This document shows, one piece after another, positions 26,018 through 33,970 of a stretch of DNA of 64,000 nucleotides; the stretch's first letter is position 1, and each line of letters starts with the position of its first letter. A program made the position numbers and the translations under genes. Below the pieces are notes generated by a model, which ran no database searches, was not told the DNA's origin, and saw only the letters and a program-made list of their open reading frames with translations. The DNA comes from AWTP1-13 sp963775835 (GTDB lineage: Bacteria; Pseudomonadota; Alphaproteobacteria; Rhizobiales; Hyphomicrobiaceae). Where the stretch lies: contig CAVZKV010000028.1 of the NCBI GenBank assembly GCA_963775835.1, positions 1-64,000 of the forward strand. Reading direction: 5' to 3'.

Positions 26018-26837
26018 GTTCTGGCTTCGCTTCGCGTCGCATCGCTACGGCGTGGCGGCCGGCTTTTATGTGCTGGTTCTCATCCTGGTCATGCTGGTGC
26101 TCGAGGTTGTCCCCGGCTCCGACCCCCACGACATCACGAGCGCGGTAATGCGGCCGCCGTCGGCCACACACACGCTGGGTACCGACGAGCTGGGACGTGA
26201 CGTCCTGTTGGGCATCTTGCACGGTATCCGGGTCTCCCTCACCGTCGGCTTCGCCGCGGCATTCGGTGCCACAGCAATTGGCGTCGTGGTCGGAGCGACG
26301 GCCGGCTTTTACGGTGGCGTCCTTGATCTGTTATTCATGCGCGTGTCGGAGATTTTCCAGGTCGTGCCGAGTTTCATTTTGGCGGCCCTGATCGTTGCGC
26401 TCTCCGGTCCCGGCTTGCCGCAAGTAGTGGCGGTGATTTCGCTCTTGGCGTGGCCACAGGTCGCGCGCCTAATGCGCGGAGAGGTGATGCGGCTCAAGCA
26501 TTTGGAGTTTGTCGATGCCGTCCGTTGCCTCGGCACGCGGGAATCCACGATTTTGGCCAATGAAATAATACCCAACGCCTTGGCGCCCGCCCTGGCCGCT
26601 GGCAGCTTGATCGTAGGGCAAGCGATTCTGCTCGAAGCAGCCCTGAGCTTTTTTGGTCTGAGCAGCGCTGAAATCATCAGTTGGGGCCGCATGCTCAACA
26701 GCGGCCAGCGATTTCTATTCAATGCCTGGTGGCTGTCGGTGTTTCCAGGCGCCGCAATATTCTTGACCGTGCTCGCATTCAATCTGCTTGGGGATGCGCT
26801 GGGGTCCGCGCTCAATCCGCGCACGGCTTCGCAATGA
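26010..26837 (+). CDS. ABC transporter permease, DppC/OppC type
   Basis: 275 aa, starting at ATG 26010, overlapping the previous gene by eight bases. Recognisable THTLGTDELGRDVLLGILHG motif, then GVVVGATAGFYGG and the EAA-like coupling loop KHLEFVDAVRCLGTRES. The C-terminal end is NLLGDALGSALNPR. N-terminus is shorter than in many homologues but contains the first membrane helix (VLVLILVMLVLEVV). Translationally coupled on both sides. Confidence 0.92.
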   Translation: MREFWLRFASHRYGVAAGFYVLVLILVMLVLEVVPGSDPHDITSAVMRPPSATHTLGTDELGRDVLLGILHGIRVSLTVGFAAAFGATAIGVVVGATAGFYGGVLDLLFMRVSEIFQVVPSFILAALIVALSGPGLPQVVAVISLLAWPQVARLMRGEVMRLKHLEFVDAVRCLGTRESTILANEIIPNALAPALAAGSLIVGQAILLEAALSFFGLSSAEIISWGRMLNSGQRFLFNAWWLSVFPGAAIFLTVLAFNLLGDALGSALNPRTASQ

Positions 26838-28615
26838 ACGGTCCTCCGCTGCTGGACATTGTGGACGTTAGCCTGAGCTATAGGACGCGTCGGCGCGTGG
26901 TGCACGCCCTGCAGGCGGTCAACCTGTCGATTGCCGAAGGTGAAGCCGTGGGATTGGTCGGCGAATCCGGGTCCGGCAAATCCACGGTTGCCCGGGCGGT
27001 CCTGGGTCTGACGCCAGCGCACATCGAGTCGGGACGCATTCGCGTTGCCGGACGCGATGTGACCCATCTCACGGAGAATGGCTGGGTGGGAGTGAGGGGT
27101 CAGTGCATTGCCATCGTTTTTCAGGATCCCCTGAGTTACCTCAACCCAGTCATGCGCGTCGGACGGCAAATCGCCGAAAGCGTGGAGCTGCATACACCTG
27201 GCTTGCCCGTCGACGCGCGTGTGCGCGAACTTCTCGAGCAGGTCAAACTTCCCGTAACCTGCGCGGTCTCCTACCCGCACGAGCTGTCCGGCGGCATGCG
27301 TCAACGCGTCTTGCTGGCAATCGCCATCGCCTGTCGACCGAAACTGCTAATTGCCGACGAACCAACGACGGCGCTCGATGTCACCACCCAGGCGGAAATT
27401 CTTTCACTGCTCAAAGACCTTCGCACGCAGCTGAACATGGCGATGCTGTTGATCAGCCATGATCTCGGCATCGTGGCATCGGCTTGCGATCGTATTTATG
27501 TGATGTATGCGGGGCGCACCATCGAATGGGGCCGCACGGCCAGCATCTTCGAGGCTCCGGCTCATCCCTACACGATCGGCTTAATGCATGCTGCGCAGGC
27601 GGATCGAGACAGGGATGGGCGTTTTGTCACCATCGCCGGCGAACCTCCCAATCTGACAAGCTTGCAAGCAGGCTGCCCCTTCGCGGCGCGATGCAGCCGT
27701 GCCCTGCCCCAATGCACGGAATTGATGCCCGGGCCGGTCGGGCTGCAGCTGGAGCATACGGTGCGCTGCTGGCTCTATGGCGTAGGCCAATCGAACGGGT
27801 CGCAATGGAGCGCCGTCGTGACCGTGCCCTTGCTGGAGCTCAGGGATGTGTCGAAGACCTTCCGACGCTCGCGTACGGAAAGCGTTGCTGCTCTCTGTTC
27901 GGTCAATTTGCGCGTCGCTGCCGGCGAAACGGTGGCCTTGGTCGGCGAGAGCGGTTCGGGCAAGTCGACGCTTGGCCGGATCGCGCTCGGCTTGCTCGCG
28001 CCGGACGGCGGTTCGGTGTTCGTTGCCGGACGCCAATTGCAACAACTTGGCGCCGCCGAGCTTCGGCGGGTGCGGGCCGAAATGCAGCCGATCTTTCAGG
28101 ATGCGGCCGCCGCTCTCAATCCTCGCCGATCCGCGAGAGGACATTTGCTGCAGGCCCTGGCCGTGCGTGGAGCTGCCATCGAGACGGAGGCGATCGCCCT
28201 GCTCGAAAGCGTAGGTCTGCGGCCAGGGCATGAGTATCTCAACCGCCTGCCTCACGAGCTCTCCGGCGGGCAACGACAGCGGTTGACCATCGCTCGCGCG
28301 CTGGCTCCGCAGCCTCGGCTCATTGTCGCTGACGAACCTCTGTCCGGAGCTGATGTTTCAATTCGCGGCCAGATCCTCAATCTTTTGCTTGATATCAAGC
28401 AACAGCGTGCCATCGCCTACTTGTTGATAACGCATGATATCTCGGTGGCTCGCGCCTTCGCGGACCGTGTCGCCGTAATGATGCTGGGAAGGATCATCGA
28501 AACAGGCCCGGCCGAGCGCGTGCTGGGGCAACCCGAGCATGCCTACACTCGCCGGCTGCTCGGTGCAGTTCCCGTGCTGCCGGGGCGGCGCGCGGGGACA
28601 GCAAGCGCGCAGTGA
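26834..28615 (+). CDS. Fused double ABC ATPase (DppD-DppF type)
   Basis: 593 aa with two complete nucleotide-binding domains. First: Walker A GESGSGKS at 43-50, signature LSGGMRQR, Walker B LLIADEPTTALD, followed by the oligopeptide-type C-terminal cysteine region (CPFAARCSRALPQC). Second: Walker A GESGSGKS near 369-376, signature LSGGQRQR, Walker B LIVADEPLSGAD. The two halves are usually separate genes in oligopeptide transporters, though fused versions (as in glutathione importers) exist. ATGA overlap with the permease gene; last gene of the operon, with no terminator hairpin evident. Confidence 0.92.
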   Translation: MNGPPLLDIVDVSLSYRTRRRVVHALQAVNLSIAEGEAVGLVGESGSGKSTVARAVLGLTPAHIESGRIRVAGRDVTHLTENGWVGVRGQCIAIVFQDPLSYLNPVMRVGRQIAESVELHTPGLPVDARVRELLEQVKLPVTCAVSYPHELSGGMRQRVLLAIAIACRPKLLIADEPTTALDVTTQAEILSLLKDLRTQLNMAMLLISHDLGIVASACDRIYVMYAGRTIEWGRTASIFEAPAHPYTIGLMHAAQADRDRDGRFVTIAGEPPNLTSLQAGCPFAARCSRALPQCTELMPGPVGLQLEHTVRCWLYGVGQSNGSQWSAVVTVPLLELRDVSKTFRRSRTESVAALCSVNLRVAAGETVALVGESGSGKSTLGRIALGLLAPDGGSVFVAGRQLQQLGAAELRRVRAEMQPIFQDAAAALNPRRSARGHLLQALAVRGAAIETEAIALLESVGLRPGHEYLNRLPHELSGGQRQRLTIARALAPQPRLIVADEPLSGADVSIRGQILNLLLDIKQQRAIAYLLITHDISVARAFADRVAVMMLGRIIETGPAERVLGQPEHAYTRRLLGAVPVLPGRRAGTASAQ

Positions 28616-28762
28616 TAGCGTAGGCGGCGCGGCAGCTGTGCCCGTCGCACCTTAGTTGGCGCCTACGGGCATCGATTGACCAGCCGTCACGATTTCCCAA
28701 TCGATCAGCGCACTGTTCGACGCAGAAAAGAGGAGCCGTCTTGCAACAGCTCCCCTTCGCGC

Positions 28763-29784
28763 TCAGGTCGGCTTGGCCGCGTCGATCTCGCCGCGCATGG
28801 GTAGAGGTTCTGCAGTAGGGCATCGAAGCCACCGGTTCCGGCACCCGCATGCAGATCAATGCGGCCGACCTTCTCGCCCAACTTCTCCAGCGCCTCCAGC
28901 TCCTTCAGGCGCCGCAGCAGAGGGTTGTTCTCCATCAGCCGTGCCGTGTTGAGCAGAGACCGCGTTGCCGCCGTCTCCTCCTGGCGCTGGATCAGGTTGG
29001 CCTTGGCCGTGCGCTCCGCTTCCACGACCTGGTTGAGCAGCTCGCGAACGTCGCCCGGCGGATTTACGTCCCTTGACGCCGATCCCACCGATTTCCACGC
29101 CGAGGTTGCCCGCGCGCTCGGTCACGAACGCGCGGGTCTCGCGGTCGATGGTGTCGCGCGCAGCCAGGATCTCATCGAGTGTGCGCATCGCCACCGCCTC
29201 CCGGATCGCGAACTGCACGAGCCGGTAGATGGTATTGGCGACATCGCCCGCGGCGAGCGCCGCCTTCTCCGGATCGACGATCCGGGTGAATGCGGTCAGC
29301 GTCACGCGGATACCGACGCGATCCTTGGTCAGGATTTCCTGCGCCGTCACCTCGAGTGGCGTCGGCCGCGTGTCGACCTTCTGGATCTTGGCCGTGCGGC
29401 TCACCGCCCAGAAGGCGTGTCGGCCCGCCGGCAGCCGCTCGGTGAGCTTACCATCGATGAACAGCAGTCCCGCCTCGTGCGCCTCCACCAAGGCGTGCGC
29501 GACCATCGGCGAACGCGCCGGGTCGAGCTTGTCCAGCTGCTGCTTGGCAACGCGCACTTCGGTTGCCACGTCGATGTGCTCGACGTCAACCTTGGTGATC
29601 GTCTTCCAGAACACCCGCGTGGTGTTCGGCAGCACGAGATCTTCGGCTCGCCGTCGAGCGAGACAATGGCGACCCCGGTCGGGTCGATCTGCACGATCTC
29701 AAATCTGGTTGCGGCGATCTGAGCGGGTACTAACCCGACGCGGTTCTTGCAAGCCGAGATTTGTTGGGGGAGGTTCGGGGACAT
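28763..29784 (-). pseudogene. SPFH/band-7 (slipin-like) protein, frame-shifted
   Basis: Three minus-strand frames join into one SPFH protein of about 340 residues. Frame one starts at 29784 (MSPNLPQQI, FEIVQIDPTGVAIVSLDG), frame two carries the core (NTTRVFWKTITKVDVEHIDV, RPTPLEVTAQEILTKDRVG, VQFAIREAVAMRTLDEIL), and frame three the coiled-coil end (RELLNQVVEAERTAKANLIQ, RLKELEALEKLGEKVGRIDL). A last change gives YPMRGEIDAAKPT and a stop at 28763. The breaks near 29645, 29075 and 28805 are single-base and the protein signal is otherwise undamaged, so sequencing error is as likely as a dead gene. SPFH proteins organise membrane microdomains. Confidence 0.8.
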
Positions 29785-30577
29785 GGTGGTGCCTCAAAGC
29801 ACCCCCGCTGTCCCAAAGTTAGCGGAATGGGGACTCAAGACCACAGTGGTCTGTGTGCGTTTGCGAACGTACCACAGTTGGGGCACGAGGAACTAAACCG
29901 ATGGTGGCTGGTAGCAGTATTGCTGCCGTGTTCATTCCAAACGGCGTCCGCTCCCCACGGGTTGCCCGCCCCGAGGATTTTGCGCCCTGTGGCCGCTCCC
30001 CCAGCCAGGGCGCTTTTTTGGGGGGAGGCAGTGCTCATCTTGGTTTTTCGGGACGAAGCGAAGATGAGGCTTTTGCGCCTTCGCCGTGACTGGAAAAACC
30101 ATTCCACCGGTCACGCCGCCTACAGAACGGACCTTCCTCGAAGCCATCGACACCCTGACTTTCCCTTAGCCTTGGCACATTACCGACTTTCGGGAGGTGT
30201 TCGATCATCTTAAGGCAGACCGGTATGACCTGTTCGAGGGGGGGTCATCGATCAGCCGTCGCGGAGCGTTGCATGGTCGACCCCATTGGAATGCTAACAA
30301 GACCGCACCCCGTTCTGGTAATCCGGATTTTGTGAAGGGGCGTGATTGGACACCGTAAGAGCAGGATTTATCCTGTCCTTCCCCTGACGGCCCAATGCAC
30401 AGCGTCAGCGACTGGCCTCGGCGCGGGGCGAAGGCATCTCCTGCAGATGTCGATTGTCCTGTCGGGGCCTTTTGTTTGCCGGCCCGCCGCAGCAGGCGGC
30501 CGCAGAAGGCGATACCTCAGCACGGGCGCGCACGTGAGGTCCTTGTCGAAAAGATGGCTCTGGGAGGTATTGCACCC
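29785..30577. other. Intergenic region with a structured element
   Basis: About 790 bases without a supported protein gene. It contains element A (30370-30477), a two-hairpin sequence shared with 43618-43740. The rest has arginine- or serine-rich open frames only. Confidence 0.5.
30370..30477 (+). repeat. Two-hairpin element, copy A (possible structured RNA)
   Basis: Ordered blocks shared with 43618-43740: TATCCTG, hairpin one CTGACG...CGTCAG, CTGGCCTCG, then about 35 variable bases, TGTCCTGTCG and GGCC followed by TTTTGTTT. GGCCTCG (30414-30420) pairs with CGGGGCC (30463-30469) to close hairpin two, and the T-rich end resembles an intrinsic terminator. The loops differ between copies while the paired arms are kept, which favours a transcribed structured element over a chance match. 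Confidence 0.5.
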
Positions 30578-30781
30578 TCAGAAAGGCACCTCATACAGCG
30601 TCCGCCAGTTATCATCGGCAACGATGATACTACCTTTAGCCATGGGCCCATCTCGCGCCACGATCTCCTGTGTGCGTCGCAGCGCTTCCTTTTCCGCCTC
30701 TGCGAGATCTAACAATTCTGCCCCCTCATGGTCGAGCACGGTCACTTGTCCGCGCTTCACATGAAAATAGTAGCGAGGCAT
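30578..30781 (-). CDS. DUF6894-type small protein
   Basis: 67 aa from ATG 30781, with GAGGAGG upstream (the seven-residue extension to 30802 runs through that site). Begins MPRYYFHVKRG and continues LDHEGAELLDLAEAEKEALR, then ARDGPMAKGSIIVADDNW, the pattern of the small DUF6894 proteins abundant in Hyphomicrobiales. Cytoplasmic; function unknown. Monocistronic. Confidence 0.85.
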   Translation of the reverse strand: MPRYYFHVKRGQVTVLDHEGAELLDLAEAEKEALRRTQEIVARDGPMAKGSIIVADDNWRTLYEVPF

Positions 30782-31358
30782 CGCAAACACCTCCTCGACC
30801 ACAACGTGACGAGGTGTTCTTTGATCCGTCGAATGCCAATTTTCTGGTGATGTGTGGCAAGCGCTGGCTCCATTTTGCGCAGCGCAACTTCATCTCGAGC
30901 GAGTTGAGGGCCATTCTCTGCCCCCGCCCGAGCGAGAGACGCGAAGGTTAGCCTCCGGACGGCTGGGGCCTACCTCCGAGCGTCTACTCGGTCACTGCGA
31001 TCAGAGCTTGAAGCTCTGACGCAAAAAACGGGCTCCTAGAGGGATAAGAGCCCGCAGGACTGAGCAAGTCTAGCGGGGTATGACATTTCTCAGCCCACGG
31101 CCAGTAAAGCTTAAGCTGCGCCGGGATGCAATCGTCAGGCTATTCTGGCAACGCACACTCATGGCGGGGGTGTCGCTGCAGGTGCGGGACTGCCGCTTCT
31201 CGCTGCCCTTGCGCTGCGCCTCCAGATGTAGGGTCGGTATGCCGGTGTCGGTTCCATATACTTTCCCGTTTATGCCCTAGGTCGTCTGTCCCCCTCGAAT
31301 TCATATGCGGCGGGGCATAGCTCTGCAGCGTCATCAGATGTGTGAGGAAGACCGTGTC
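30782..31358. other. Intergenic region with an orphan minus-strand terminator
   Basis: About 575 bases between divergent genes. Holds the minus-strand terminator at 31023-31054; no supported protein gene lies on the minus strand immediately upstream of it. Confidence 0.5.
31023..31054 (-). terminator. Rho-independent terminator on the minus strand
   Basis: CGGGCTC (31029-31035) pairs with GAGCCCG (31048-31054); read on the minus strand the stem is followed by TTTTTT (31028-31023). A textbook intrinsic terminator. The transcript it ends would come from above 31060 on the minus strand, where no protein gene is evident; a small RNA is possible. Confidence 0.75.
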
Positions 31359-31613
31359 ATGTCTCCAACCTTGTGGCCGGCATTGCCATCCCGAGTCATG
31401 CCGACAGCCACCGCGTCGTACTTCCGGCTCGGCCTCAGCTCGACGGGTGCCTGGGTCATTCGGGAGACGACCGGCCGGCGGGCGGGGCTCTTTTCTACCC
31501 GACAAGCTGCCATCCGATTTGCGCGCGAGGAGAGCCGCGACGGCAATTTCAGCATTGTTCATTGCCCAGAAGGACTTGAACTTCAGGCTCTGCAACTCGG
31601 TCGGGCAGCTTAA
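31359..31613 (+). CDS. Small hypothetical protein (84 aa), first of a pair
   Basis: Begins at ATG 31359. Protein-like core SYFRLGLSSTGAWVIRETTG then RAGLFSTRQAAIRFAREESR and FSIVHCPEGLELQALQL: a short beta-beta-alpha-beta pattern in which a residue-labelled strand precedes a helix, seen in small rhizobial proteins of unknown role. Its TAA is followed after one base by the ATG of the next gene, so the two are coupled. Confidence 0.6.
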   Translation: MSPTLWPALPSRVMPTATASYFRLGLSSTGAWVIRETTGRRAGLFSTRQAAIRFAREESRDGNFSIVHCPEGLELQALQLGRAA

Positions 31614-31614
31614 C

Positions 31615-31899
31615 ATGCGCTTGGATATTTCTGGACAGTTTGTCGTGAATGTGGTGACACCCAACGGTGGCTGGTCGAAAGGCCGTCCCATTGCGTTTAT
31701 CGAAAACGGCGACAAGTGGCACACCGTCGATCTCCTGATTCCGAATGACCTTAGCGATGCGATGCTCGAGTTGTTCATCGCTCACAAGTTCTCGGGTTTC
31801 GCTGTTGCCGGAAAGCCCATCCGGCGCCTCGATGAACCAACCATCAATGCGTTGCGGTCCTGCAAGAGGGGACGTCGTGTCCACCGCTCCCCGCACTGA
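31615..31899 (+). CDS. Small hypothetical protein (94 aa), second of a pair
   Basis: ATG 31615 is one base after the previous stop. Core VVNVVTPNGGWSKGRPIAFI, then WHTVDLLIPNDLSDAMLELF and FAVAGKPIRRLDE; no signal peptide and no cysteine motif. The C-terminal RSCKRGRRVHRSPH is basic. Family not recognised. Tight coupling with 31359-31613 suggests that both act together. Confidence 0.6.
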   Translation: MRLDISGQFVVNVVTPNGGWSKGRPIAFIENGDKWHTVDLLIPNDLSDAMLELFIAHKFSGFAVAGKPIRRLDEPTINALRSCKRGRRVHRSPH

Positions 31900-32099
31900 T
31901 GCGATCATCGCAGGGGGTGGCAATTACGTTTTCGGTTACCTTGTCGCCCCTCGATGATGGTGGCGCTCTGGCTAGCTCTCTACGGACCGGCCTTAAGGCC
32001 CTTCGAGTGGCAATTGGTTTAAAGGTGCAATTTGAGAACGGTCCCAATAATGATCGAGCCGCGGCCGCGACGTAAAACTTGCGATGCAGTCAGCGTCGT

Positions 32100-32549
32100 C
32101 TATCGGCTGAGATTTAAGACACCAGATCCGCTGTCGCTCATCAGGCGTACGGTCTGGCTTGACCCGTGCACGACAATGTCGATCACGCCGGAGATCGAAT
32201 ACTCGCTATTGTAAAAATTACCGGAGTATCTGTTGCTGCCGACCTGCCGCACCGTCGCCGTCTGGGCAGCTTTACCAGAGGCCGTGGCGCAGGTGGCATT
32301 TATCGTATAGCTACGCTCGCCGGCCCGACTGAAACTCGCCCTGCAGCGCGCCTGCTCTTTCCCGCCCGCGGCGAACGATACGGTGCCGCCACCACTCCAC
32401 GAGCCTTCGAGGCTGGCAACGCTCAACTTCTTCGACACTTGCGCATTGCCGATAAGTGGTGGCCAGCCGAGCGTAAGCGCGGCGGCGAAAGCTAGCGCAC
32501 ATTTCTCGACCCGGTGAAGGGAAGAAACGAAACGAGGATCTCGTGACAT
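32100..32549 (-). CDS. Exported protein of unknown function (149 aa)
   Basis: The ATG at 32549 opens a signal peptide (ALAFAAALTLGWPPLIGNAQ). The mature domain is a small beta-rich unit: LEGSWSGGGTVSFAAGGKEQ, RCRASFSRAGERSYTINATC, VGSNRYSGNFYNSEYSISGV and SSQTVRLMSDSGSGVLNLSR. Two cysteines probably form a disulfide. I recall similar conserved exported proteins in Bradyrhizobium-type genomes; none has an assigned role. Longer readings to 32792 lack a ribosome site. Confidence 0.75.
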   Translation of the reverse strand: MSRDPRFVSSLHRVEKCALAFAAALTLGWPPLIGNAQVSKKLSVASLEGSWSGGGTVSFAAGGKEQARCRASFSRAGERSYTINATCATASGKAAQTATVRQVGSNRYSGNFYNSEYSISGVIDIVVHGSSQTVRLMSDSGSGVLNLSR

Positions 32550-33122
32550 ACAATGCCTCTCGCTAGAGTTCGAATCAGGGGACCCACAAAGCGTAGAGTG
32601 GTCCGGTTCTGCTGCCCGCGCGCCGGGAATTTCCAAGCCCTTCCCATTGCCTGAACGGCAGCGATTACTCTCAACTGGCCGCTCGGTCGGCCGTTCAGGG
32701 AACCTACCCACCCCAGCACGGCCTATGCTGGCTGAGGGCTCAAGGCCAAAAGCGGCACCGCGACTAACAGTGCCAAAAACATCAGCCGACACCTTTCTGC
32801 GGTCTCCTCTTCAAGGCACGAGCTTTGTATGAGCATGCCACCCGAGCACGAGACGGGCACTACCAAAGAACCACGATCAGCCGTCAACAGGGTCTGTAGG
32901 CGGCCCTCGGGGCCCGACGGGAGGTAACGCCTAAGGCATAGTCCGGCGCGGAGCCTCAAGAGATGCGCCTAGCGCCTCGACTACTGCATTGACCGCCGGT
33001 CGTTATCTCGGGGTTTCCACTCATTGCCGGTGCAGCGCAGGAGCGTAGTTAATTTCAGCACGGGGCAGCTCCAAAGCTGAGCTGGTTGAATCAGTCCAAC
33101 ACGATAGCCAAGGAGAATCTCG
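32550..33122. other. Divergent intergenic region
   Basis: About 570 bases between divergent exported-protein genes. A 19-codon hydrophobic frame on the minus strand (FLALLVAVPLLALSPQ) near 32729-32788 has AGAAAGGTG upstream, possibly a leader peptide or chance. AGGAGAA lies before the next gene's ATG. Confidence 0.4.
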
Positions 33123-33896
33123 ATGAAGCGGGCATCCGCCATTGCATCAGCTGCATTCGCCCTTGCCGCGTCGGCCTCCCTTGTTGGGAGCACAACGGCA
33201 GCGTCAGCCCAGGGAGTGCGCGACCTTGTTGGGGATCGAGCCGAGAGCCGTGGCGATCTGCGCGACCTCATTTCGGAGCGGTCCTCGAGCCGTGATGATT
33301 TGCGCGACCTATTGCGAGACCGGGTAGAGAGGCGCAACGATTTGCGCGACCTCATTCTGGACCGGTTAGCAACTCGTGATGATTTGCGCGACCTTCTGAG
33401 AGACAAGCTGGAACGGCGCAACGATCTGCGCGACCTCGTCTTGGACCGGTTGGCAACTCGTGATGATCTCCGCGACCTCCTCAGAGACCGAATGGAGCGA
33501 CGCAACGATTTGCGTGATCTCAGTTCGGATCGCTCGGGGAGCCGTGATGATTTGCGCGACTTATTGCGAGACCGCATGGAGAAGCGCAACGATCTGCGCG
33601 ACCTCATCTTGGACCGGTTGGCAACTCGTGATGATCTCCGCGATCTCTTGAGAGACCGGCTGGAGCGGCGCAACGATCTGCGCGACCTCATCTTGGATCG
33701 ATTGGCAACTCGCGATGATGCTCGCGACCTGTTGAGAGACCGCATGGAGCGGCGCAACGACTTGCGCGATCTCCTGATGGACCGGTTGGAGAGGCGCAAC
33801 GATCTGCGCGATTTAATCTCGGACCGCGTCCGCAACCGAGACGATCTTGGTCCTCTTCTCAATCGGTTCCGCGATCGCCTTGGTGGAAATAACTAG
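33123..33896 (+). CDS. Exported 14-residue tandem-repeat protein
   Basis: 257 aa from ATG 33123 (CAAGGAGAATCTCG upstream). Signal peptide of about 30 residues (IASAAFALAASASLVGSTTA ending SAQ), then fourteen back-to-back 14-residue repeats (residues 43-238) of consensus R-[DN]-D-L-R-D-L-[LI]-x-D-R-x-x-x, and a degenerate end (DDLGPLLNRFRDRLGGNN). Repeats alternate between two subtypes, RDDLRDLLRDR-xER and RNDLRDLILDRLAT. The unit length equals two heptads, so a long charged, amphipathic helix is likely. No cysteines. No family recognised. The next gene, 74 bases on, encodes another exported protein. Confidence 0.8.
   Translation: MKRASAIASAAFALAASASLVGSTTAASAQGVRDLVGDRAESRGDLRDLISERSSSRDDLRDLLRDRVERRNDLRDLILDRLATRDDLRDLLRDKLERRNDLRDLVLDRLATRDDLRDLLRDRMERRNDLRDLSSDRSGSRDDLRDLLRDRMEKRNDLRDLILDRLATRDDLRDLLRDRLERRNDLRDLILDRLATRDDARDLLRDRMERRNDLRDLLMDRLERRNDLRDLISDRVRNRDDLGPLLNRFRDRLGGNN
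33249..33836 (+). repeat. Tandem 42-bp coding repeat, 14 units
   Basis: Fourteen consecutive 42-base units within the exported repeat protein. Codon choices differ between units (GATTTGCGCGAC, GATCTGCGCGAC, GATCTCCGCGAC), showing that selection keeps the protein repeat rather than the DNA repeat, although some neighbouring pairs are nearly identical at DNA level. Confidence 0.85.
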
Positions 33897-33970
33897 CCCC
33901 GATCAGCGTCTCAGCAATCGAGACTGTGCACTCTCGCCAAGTGGGACGAGAGCTTAATGGGAGAGATCGA

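Noticed and set aside
32560..32590. GTTCGAATC-like T-loop suggesting a tRNA
   Set aside because: No cloverleaf or CCA-type acceptor stem can be built around it.
32729..32788. 19-codon hydrophobic frame on the minus strand
   Set aside because: Too short to separate a leader peptide from chance; noted in the intergenic entry.
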